Positions 1-5,093 of a stretch of 5,093 bases of DNA are shown piece after piece; position 1 is the first letter of the stretch; every line of letters begins with the position of its first letter. Under the pieces are notes generated by a model. That model was given only the letters and a program-made list of their open reading frames with translations, made no database searches and had not been told where the DNA came from. The DNA comes from an uncultured Clostridia bacterium (GTDB lineage Bacteria > Bacillota > Clostridia > Christensenellales > Borkfalkiaceae), in assembly GCA_934271265.1 (NCBI GenBank), contig CAKQRE010000038.1, forward strand, positions 1 to 5,093, read 5' to 3'. A program made the translations under genes and the position numbers.

Positions 1-108
1 AGTCAACTTGCGGAAATAAAGACGAATTTCAAAACGTACGTCAGAACTCTCGGTATTCAATACATCAAAGAGTTCACGAGTATAGAACCTTTCATCAACA
101 GTTTATAA
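1..108 (+). CDS. C-terminal end of a probable sugar ABC-transporter solute-binding lipoprotein (5' partial)
   Basis: Frame 1 is open from the window edge to a TAA at 106-108, giving 35 residues that start SQLAEIKTNFKTYVRTLGIQ and end FINSL. A helix with the pattern L-x-x-I-x-T-x-x-x-T-Y-V, followed by a short tail, resembles the C-terminus of LplA-type family 1 extracellular solute-binding proteins. In those proteins a 'TD(I/L)NTYV' helix is followed by an 'FI' segment close to the end. The domain core and signal peptide lie outside the window, so this rests on a short C-terminal resemblance plus context: a surface lipoprotein and two glycosidases follow on the same strand. If correct, the protein binds an oligosaccharide outside the cell and delivers it to an ABC permease. 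The ORF end is sound; the family assignment is tentative. Confidence 0.5.
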   Translation, partial: SQLAEIKTNFKTYVRTLGIQYIKEFTSIEPFINSL

Positions 109-116
109 AGGAAGAG
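108..116 (+). promoter_or_regulatory. Ribosome binding site of the Big_2 lipoprotein gene
   Basis: AAGGAAGAG is a purine-rich Shine-Dalgarno whose AAGGAAG core ends 8 bases before the ATG at 123. It overlaps the last base of the preceding stop codon, so the two genes are probably co-transcribed and translationally close. It fixes the lipoprotein start. It contrasts with the following GH2 gene, which has no comparable site. Confidence 0.8.
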
Positions 117-122
117 CGAAAA

Positions 123-2255
123 ATGAAAATTAAAAAGATCGGTATATTTATTTTGGTTATTCTGTCGATTATTTCGGTAGCTCTTTTTGCAAGCTGTAAA
201 AAAAAGAATAAATCGCCGGACGATTCTTCCTCAGGCACACAACAGAGTCAGTCGGAAGAAAAAATTTCGTTATCGGTTCTTTCGGCAGATATGATATTCG
301 GAGACGAATTAAATATCATATGTTTTTACGGTGGTCAAAACTCTGTGGAATGGAGTTCTTCCGATAAATCGGTGGCGGTTGTCGATGATGACGGCACCGT
401 TAATACCGTAGGCGTGGGGAGTTGCAGTATTACCGCGCGCGCGGGTAGTTCGTCCGCGTCGTGCAAGATAACCGTTTCCATGGGGAATTATCTTCCGGAA
501 CTCAAGGTCCTGCATATTTCGGATAATGAGTTAAATATGAGAATCGGAGATGAATTCGAGCCGGAAATCAAGGTGCTTTTTAACAAAGTATATTATGATT
601 GCGAAGTTAACTTTACGGTGTCGGATAATAACATCGCAGATTATTCTAGCGGAAAACTGATTGCGAAAACCGCGGGTGAAACTACTGTAACATTTACGGG
701 CAAATGGCTTGATTTTTCGTCGGATAAACTGAACACGGATATAAAAATAAACGTTAAAAAGGACGCGGAATATAATAATTCAATCATTATCGGCGGAGAA
801 ACTGTTTCTTCTTCTATGGTTGAAATATCCGTTGCGCCCGAGTGGCAGGGAAAAACTTATCCGAACGAAGCGGAAATTTCGTCTTTCGTGACGATTGACG
901 GAAAAACGTATGCCTGTGATTTTTCGTCTGACGACGATATGCTTTTTGATATTGAAAAGATAGCTGACGGTAAGGCTCGCGTAATAGCAACCGGAATAGG
1001 GAATGCGATTCTTACGGCAAAATATCTTCATACCGACGGTAATGTTTATGAAACGGAGATCCCGATAGAAGTTTACTGTCCGACGGAAACTTATTCCGGT
1101 CAGCTTGATTTCTGTCCTGCAAAGGCGATTGACGTTGCAACCATTTTCGGAACGCAGTATGCAAAGATACTATTCGCATCGCAGGGAGGCAGAGAACTTA
1201 AAACGGAATTCAATTATATCGAGGGCGTTTCCGTTGCAGGCGACGAAACCGAGTCTATGACTATTCTTACCTCGGTCGGCGGTTTTATTTTTGATGACGT
1301 ATTTGCTTACGACGTGGAACTTAACAAGGATAATATTGCGGAAACCCTTCAACTCGGCAAAGGCAATTTGAAAAAAGACGGATATTATATTCTTAATTCG
1401 GATATAACGGAAGCGATCGATTTTACTTCGCAAGGCAAAAGCGTATATAACGTTAACGCCTCGCAAAACGATACTTATTTCTGCGGGACTTTCGACGGAA
1501 GAGGTCATACTCTTAAAGCAAAAGTCGGACAGCAAGGCATCTTTGGCGGCTTTTATAACGGAACCACGATAAAGAACGTAAAGTTTGTTATCGAATTTTC
1601 GGACAAGTCGGAATCCTGCGGGTTGGCCGGCAGTGAAGGAACTTTCAATCTCTCCGGTGGGTCGGTTGTTTTAAGTAACCTTTATGTGGAGACGGTAAAT
1701 TATTATAAAAACTCCTACGCGCTTTTGGGATATTGTAATTTTAACCTGGAAATGTATGATATATACGTTAATATCAACGGGACGGAAAATCTTCCGGATT
1801 ATGCGAGTGTAGGCGTTGAATCCGAAATGGCGGCTTTGTTCCATTACGACCTTACGTCTACCATGGCATCCAACGACAGCAAATTCAAAGGCGGTTTCAG
1901 AAATATTTTCGTTGTAACGGGTAAGTTCATGCCGATCGCGTGTTCCTATTGGCGTTACGGTAGTTATAGATACGTGTCTTACGCTAAGAACGATGAGAGT
2001 TATCTCGGAGGGTTCAAGGCGACGGGTTACAGCCACATTTACACCTACTGTCACGTAACTGCTGCGGACGATAACCCGAATAAAGACAAGTATTTCGGCA
2101 CCATAAGTTATAGCAAAGGAGCGAATGAAGGAAAGAAGTACGCATGGATATTCAAGGCTAAAGAGGATATCAAGGACGGCGGGATCGAGAGATACGACAG
2201 CGTTTATGAACTTTCCAAAAAAACAGACAAAATCGGAAGCTGGAACGTTGGCTGA
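123..2255 (+). CDS. Surface lipoprotein with bacterial Ig-like (Big_2) domains and a beta-helix-like C-terminal region
   Basis: A lysine-rich n-region (MKIKK) and a hydrophobic stretch (about 6-22) lead to FASC with Cys25, a lipobox with Phe at -3 instead of the common Leu. A charged, Ser-rich linker (26-46) follows, so the protein is probably lipid-anchored on the outer face of the membrane. Residues about 48-119 form a clear Big_2 domain (WSSSD, then a GTVNTVGVGSCSITA core). About 126-213 is a second one (SDNNIADYSSGKLIAKTAGE). About 220-318 is a more divergent third. From about 415 the pattern changes to GYYILNSDIT, GTFDGRGHTL (455-464) and GIFGGFYNGTTIKNVKF (472-488), typical of right-handed beta-helix or GLUG-like repeat regions, to about 605. 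No catalytic motif is recognisable, so glycan binding or adhesion is an inference from architecture and operon position. The protein has 12 cysteines besides the lipidated one. The start is supported by the upstream Shine-Dalgarno. The gene ends in tandem in-frame stops, TGA then TAA. Confidence 0.88.
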   Translation: MKIKKIGIFILVILSIISVALFASCKKKNKSPDDSSSGTQQSQSEEKISLSVLSADMIFGDELNIICFYGGQNSVEWSSSDKSVAVVDDDGTVNTVGVGSCSITARAGSSSASCKITVSMGNYLPELKVLHISDNELNMRIGDEFEPEIKVLFNKVYYDCEVNFTVSDNNIADYSSGKLIAKTAGETTVTFTGKWLDFSSDKLNTDIKINVKKDAEYNNSIIIGGETVSSSMVEISVAPEWQGKTYPNEAEISSFVTIDGKTYACDFSSDDDMLFDIEKIADGKARVIATGIGNAILTAKYLHTDGNVYETEIPIEVYCPTETYSGQLDFCPAKAIDVATIFGTQYAKILFASQGGRELKTEFNYIEGVSVAGDETESMTILTSVGGFIFDDVFAYDVELNKDNIAETLQLGKGNLKKDGYYILNSDITEAIDFTSQGKSVYNVNASQNDTYFCGTFDGRGHTLKAKVGQQGIFGGFYNGTTIKNVKFVIEFSDKSESCGLAGSEGTFNLSGGSVVLSNLYVETVNYYKNSYALLGYCNFNLEMYDIYVNINGTENLPDYASVGVESEMAALFHYDLTSTMASNDSKFKGGFRNIFVVTGKFMPIACSYWRYGSYRYVSYAKNDESYLGGFKATGYSHIYTYCHVTAADDNPNKDKYFGTISYSKGANEGKKYAWIFKAKEDIKDGGIERYDSVYELSKKTDKIGSWNVG

Positions 2256-2270
2256 TAATCGTTACAAACA

Positions 2271-4688
2271 ATGAAAAGTCAAAAACAACAAGAGATAATA
2301 AAAATAGATTCGACGAACCTTGCCGGATACGGCAAGGTGTTCGTCGAATCCCATAAAGAAATTCGGTCGGTCGGGTTTGAAATTATTGACAAGACAAACC
2401 GCTGTAACAAATTTAGTTACGAGTGGGATAGAGGCGGCGATTTTTGCGGGGAATTCTTTATCGAAATGCCGATTTTGTGGTCGCTGTCGAATCCTTATCT
2501 GTACGGATACAAGGCGGAGATAAAATACCTTGACGGCGAAATTTCCGTTAAAGAAGGCAAATTTGGCTTCAGAACGCTTGGGCAGAACGGTAAAAACATT
2601 ACCATAAACGGCAAGCCCGTTTATATAAGAGGTTATATCCGCGGCGCAAAGGCGCACGACCATGCAAATCTTCTCGGGCTTTCGCTCAAAGATTTTTATC
2701 TGAAAAATCTCAGACAGGCGAAAAAGTTCGGGTTTAACTACGTCAGATTTCATTCGGTCGTTCCCGAAGAGGAGTTATTCGAGGCTGCGGACGAGGTGGG
2801 AATGCTCGTTCACGTCGAACTTCGTCCGCCGCACGATATTTACAACAATTTAGAGGAAATGGTTACGACGGGAAGCGCGATCGTTCCGGAAGAGTTTTTA
2901 GAAGAAACCGTCGATAAGTGCTTCAATCACCCCTCTTTTGCCGTCTATTGTATCGGAAACGAGATAAAACGCGCGAGTTCAGACGATATTCGCAAAATCA
3001 AAGAGAAAATCAACGAACTCGACGGAACGCGGCTTTTTCTCGACACCTGCGCCTGGGGCAAAAACAACCGTCCGAACGTGGATATGGACGTTCAGCATTT
3101 AAGCTATTATTTCCCTTACGGCAGGCATGCGGGCATGTATGACGACACCGAGAACCTTCTTGCGGCCAACGTAGACGAAAGCGAGCCGATGAAAGCGGAA
3201 ACGGAAAATTGCGAAATCGTAAGAGATTTATATTTCAACGTTCCGCTTATCGCGCACGAGGTGTGCCATTACACGGCTTTAAGAGATTTTTATTCGCTTA
3301 AAGAGAAGTTTTTAAAAAGCGGAGCGATAGAGCCGTGGTGGATCGACGAAGAGATCAAACTTATCGAAGAAAAAGGGTATAAGACCTCTTTTGCCGAAAT
3401 GTTTAAGGCAAGCAAGCATTTTCAGTTTGTCTGCTGGAAAACTGCTTACGAAGAAATGCGCAAAAGCACCATCTTAGGCGGTTTTCATTTTTTGCAGTTC
3501 GCCGATACCGACGCTTACGAAAATTCCAACGGCGTTGTCGATTGTTTCGACGACGAAACCTGCGTAAAGCCCGAAGATTTTCTTAAATTCAACGGTGACA
3601 GAGTTCTGGTGGCGGACTTAAAAACGAGAAATTATTTCTGCGCGGACGAAATAACCGTTCCCGTATATTTTTCAAACCTCGGCGAGGATGCGGAAAAGAG
3701 GGCGAACCTTACTTTAACCGTCGAAAAAGGCGGTAAAACTTACGTCGATTGTTCTATGAGGAATGTAGATATATCGAGAAAAGGTTCGTACAGATTATGC
3801 AAAGCGAGAATAACATTGCCGAAGGAATCGGGTGTTTACGCTTTGAAATTAAGGCTCGGAACAAAAAGCGGAGTTTATTCCGAAAACGAATGGACTTTAT
3901 GGATATACGACCGCCCCGCGAAAAAAGAGACTTACAGGGAGTTTGTTTCTTACGAAAACGGAAACGCGGCAATCACGGATGATATCGAAAAGGCGTTCGA
4001 TTTGCTTGAACAAGGCAAAAAAGTCTGCCTTGTGTATCGCTCGGAATGGACAAGACATCGCAGTAATGTCGATATGAAAAACCCGGAATACGCGTTTAAG
4101 GCGAGTTGGAACCGCTTCAAACCCGTTATCTGGGACAGAGGTACGAATTTCGGCGGCATAAATGACAAAAACTTGCTTACAAAATACGGTTTTCCCTGCG
4201 AAGATTATTACGATTTCAATTACGGCGAGTTGAGCGAAGATTGCGATAAGGTTATTCTCGACGACTTCCCCGTCAAGGCGAAAAAACTTGTTTCGGGGAT
4301 CGATAAAAGTTCGAGAGATCGTTTCGACGCGTATAAAGACGCATATAATTTACCCGAAATTATGCCCGACAGAACGCTCAGAGATTTTGCGTATTTGTTT
4401 GAATTAAAAGTCGGCAACGGCAGTTTGCTTGTGTGCGGTCTTAATCTTACGGGACTTGACGATGGCGAACCGTCGGCTGTTGCGATGTCGGAATTTATCA
4501 AAAAGTATATAAATAGCAAGGATTTTACCCCCGAAAACGGCATGACGCTTGAAGAATTAAAGGCGTATACGTCCGAATGTGCGAAAGCACCCGTAAAAGA
4601 AAGGACGATGACTCAGTTCTGGGAACTCGACGACGCGCCTGTGGAAAGCCCGGAATTCTGGCGTATGGCGAAAGAATACCTGAAATAA
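2271..4688 (+). CDS. GH2-family glycoside hydrolase lacking the N-terminal jelly-roll domain
   Basis: Predicted exo-acting retaining glycosidase, cytoplasmic by absence of a signal peptide. Residues about 22-103 are the GH2 Ig-like domain (MPILWSLSNPYLYGYKAEI, ending in FGFRTLG). The TIM barrel follows at about 104-430: ITINGKPVYIRGYI (110-123), NYVRFHS (156-162), and FNHPSFAVYCIGNE, whose Glu231 is the expected acid/base. The expected nucleophile is Glu330 in PLIAHEVCHY, about 100 residues later as is usual. GGFHFLQFADTDAYENSNGV and the C-terminal part (WNRFKPVIWDRG; YLFELKVGNGSLLVCGLNL at 708-726) match a GH2 subgroup common in gut bacteria. That subgroup normally begins with a jelly-roll sugar-binding domain of about 180 residues, which is absent here. 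The first 20 or so residues resemble nothing I know, no Shine-Dalgarno precedes the ATG, and an in-frame TAA at 2256-2258 rules out extension upstream. A 19-bp hairpin covers codons 13-27. Both catalytic residues remain, but truncation, assembly error or a genuine short form are all possible. The substrate is unknown. Confidence 0.85.
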   Translation: MKSQKQQEIIKIDSTNLAGYGKVFVESHKEIRSVGFEIIDKTNRCNKFSYEWDRGGDFCGEFFIEMPILWSLSNPYLYGYKAEIKYLDGEISVKEGKFGFRTLGQNGKNITINGKPVYIRGYIRGAKAHDHANLLGLSLKDFYLKNLRQAKKFGFNYVRFHSVVPEEELFEAADEVGMLVHVELRPPHDIYNNLEEMVTTGSAIVPEEFLEETVDKCFNHPSFAVYCIGNEIKRASSDDIRKIKEKINELDGTRLFLDTCAWGKNNRPNVDMDVQHLSYYFPYGRHAGMYDDTENLLAANVDESEPMKAETENCEIVRDLYFNVPLIAHEVCHYTALRDFYSLKEKFLKSGAIEPWWIDEEIKLIEEKGYKTSFAEMFKASKHFQFVCWKTAYEEMRKSTILGGFHFLQFADTDAYENSNGVVDCFDDETCVKPEDFLKFNGDRVLVADLKTRNYFCADEITVPVYFSNLGEDAEKRANLTLTVEKGGKTYVDCSMRNVDISRKGSYRLCKARITLPKESGVYALKLRLGTKSGVYSENEWTLWIYDRPAKKETYREFVSYENGNAAITDDIEKAFDLLEQGKKVCLVYRSEWTRHRSNVDMKNPEYAFKASWNRFKPVIWDRGTNFGGINDKNLLTKYGFPCEDYYDFNYGELSEDCDKVILDDFPVKAKKLVSGIDKSSRDRFDAYKDAYNLPEIMPDRTLRDFAYLFELKVGNGSLLVCGLNLTGLDDGEPSAVAMSEFIKKYINSKDFTPENGMTLEELKAYTSECAKAPVKERTMTQFWELDDAPVESPEFWRMAKEYLK
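2307..2350. repeat. 19-bp inverted repeat (hairpin) with 4-base loop and 2-base bulge
   Basis: The left arm 2307-2325 (GATTCGACGAACCTTGCCG) pairs with the right arm 2330-2350. There are 8 bp next to the loop (2318-2325 with 2330-2337) and 11 bp outside (2307-2317 with 2340-2350). Only TG at 2338-2339 is unpaired on the right, and GATA at 2326-2329 forms the loop. All 19 pairs are Watson-Crick. It lies inside the start of the GH2 reading frame, just before the first recognisable GH2 residues. No T-run follows on the + strand, but on the - strand the stem is followed by TATTTTTATTAT, as in an intrinsic terminator. It could be an inverted duplication at a breakpoint, an RNA structure or a small repeat element. 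The structure is certain; the role is not. Confidence 0.9.
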
Positions 4689-4705
4689 GAGAATTATTTA
4701 GCAAT

Positions 4706-5093
4706 ATGAGTAGAAACCGCAAAGATCTGAAAAAATTGATATCGGAAATGAGTTTGGAAGAAAAAGCGTTGCAATTAACGCAGTTCCCCTCATACGAGCT
4801 GGACGACAATCAGGAAAAGATCGTGACGGGCTTCAGCCGTTTAGGCAGTGTAGAACGCGAGTCGTTGTGGCATATCGGTACGATTTTAAACGCTCCGAAC
4901 GCCGAAGCGGTTCAATCGATCCGCAAAAAGCGCAAGGAAAAGGGGATAGACGATCCTCTTCCGATCATGTTGGACGTAATCCACGGTTACAGAACGGTTT
5001 ATCCCGTGCCTGTCGCTCTGTCTTGCAGTTTCGACACCTCGCTTATCGCGGATTGTGCGGAGCTTGCCGCAACCGAAGCGAAATACGACGGTA
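4706..5093 (+). CDS. GH3-family beta-glucosidase-like glycoside hydrolase (N-terminal part, runs off the window)
   Basis: The frame is open from the ATG at 4706 to the window end, giving 129 residues. MSLEEKALQLTQF (15-27) is the usual first helix of GH3 enzymes ('MTLEEKIGQL'). LPIMLDVIHGYRTVYPVPVA (85-104) is the substrate-site strand of BglX-like beta-glucosidases ('DVIHGYRT.FP'), with Asp90 the expected sugar-binding Asp. SFDTSLIADCAELAATEAKYDG completes the typical barrel start. The nucleophile Asp and the C-terminal GH3 domain lie beyond the window. No signal peptide is present, so hydrolysis of imported oligosaccharides from the non-reducing end in the cytoplasm is likely. It begins 17 bases after the GH2 stop, indicating an operon. 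The nearest purine run, AAGAGA at 4687-4692, is 13 bases from the ATG and weak as a Shine-Dalgarno. BglX-like specificity (beta-glucoside or beta-xyloside) cannot be fixed from this fragment. Confidence 0.85.
   Translation, partial: MSRNRKDLKKLISEMSLEEKALQLTQFPSYELDDNQEKIVTGFSRLGSVERESLWHIGTILNAPNAEAVQSIRKKRKEKGIDDPLPIMLDVIHGYRTVYPVPVALSCSFDTSLIADCAELAATEAKYDG

Noticed and set aside
2253..2255. TGA read as tryptophan, extending the lipoprotein
   Set aside because: A TAA follows immediately, so only one residue would be added. Tryptophan is encoded by TGG throughout and no other in-frame TGA occurs in the genes.
2337..2339. GTG as an alternative GH2 start, just before the Ig-like domain
   Set aside because: It lies inside the right arm of the hairpin with no free Shine-Dalgarno before it, and is no better supported than the ATG at 2271.
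2307..2360. Hairpin as the + strand terminator of the lipoprotein gene
   Set aside because: The stem is followed by CCATAAAG rather than a T-run, and it lies 50 bases inside the next reading frame.
1170..2753. Open minus-strand frames of 120-165 codons opposite the lipoprotein and the GH2 start (1170-1535, 1671-2054, 2262-2753)
   Set aside because: They lie antisense to strongly supported genes, have no recognisable domains or clear ribosome binding sites, and read as low-complexity shadows of the coding strand.
4525..4809. Minus-strand frame spanning the GH2-GH3 junction
   Set aside because: It overlaps both glycosidase genes, and the + strand there encodes clear GH3 N-terminal motifs. It has no domain of its own.
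1..5093. CRISPR array, tRNA, rRNA or insertion sequence
   Set aside because: No spaced direct repeats, no structural RNA signatures and no transposase motifs were seen. Coding sequence fills almost the whole window.

Overview
The window looks like part of a carbohydrate-utilisation operon from a Gram-positive-type anaerobe. A gut Clostridia lineage is my best guess. The basis is a diacylglyceryl-type lipoprotein signal on a large surface protein with bacterial Ig-like domains, a gene end resembling an LplA-type sugar-binding protein, adjacent GH2 and GH3 glycosidases, a purine-rich Shine-Dalgarno and a moderate GC content judged by eye. No ribosomal or marker gene is present, so the taxonomy is an inference.

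Layout: every gene is on the + strand and tightly packed. Bases 1-108 hold the last 35 codons of an upstream gene, probably a sugar ABC-transporter solute-binding protein. After 14 bases containing a good Shine-Dalgarno comes a 710-residue lipoprotein (123-2255) with about three Big_2-like domains and a beta-helix-like C-terminal half. Its tandem stops (TGA TAA) are followed, in the same reading frame and after only four sense codons, by an 805-residue GH2-family glycoside hydrolase (2271-4688). That hydrolase starts directly in the GH2 Ig-like domain and lacks the usual N-terminal jelly-roll domain. Seventeen bases later a GH3 beta-glucosidase-like gene begins (4706) and runs off the window end. 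There is no gene-free stretch over 300 bases.

How the genes fit together: the binding protein would capture an oligosaccharide outside the cell, the lipoprotein could bind the glycan or a surface, and the two glycosidases, which carry no visible signal peptide, would cleave the imported sugar in the cytoplasm. The substrate cannot be read from the sequence.

The most unusual signal is a 19-bp, nearly perfect inverted repeat with a 4-base loop (2307-2350) inside the first codons of the GH2 gene. It coincides with the point where recognisable GH2 homology begins and with a start codon that lacks a ribosome binding site. Together these suggest a rearrangement breakpoint, an assembly join or an RNA control element, rather than an ordinary gene start.
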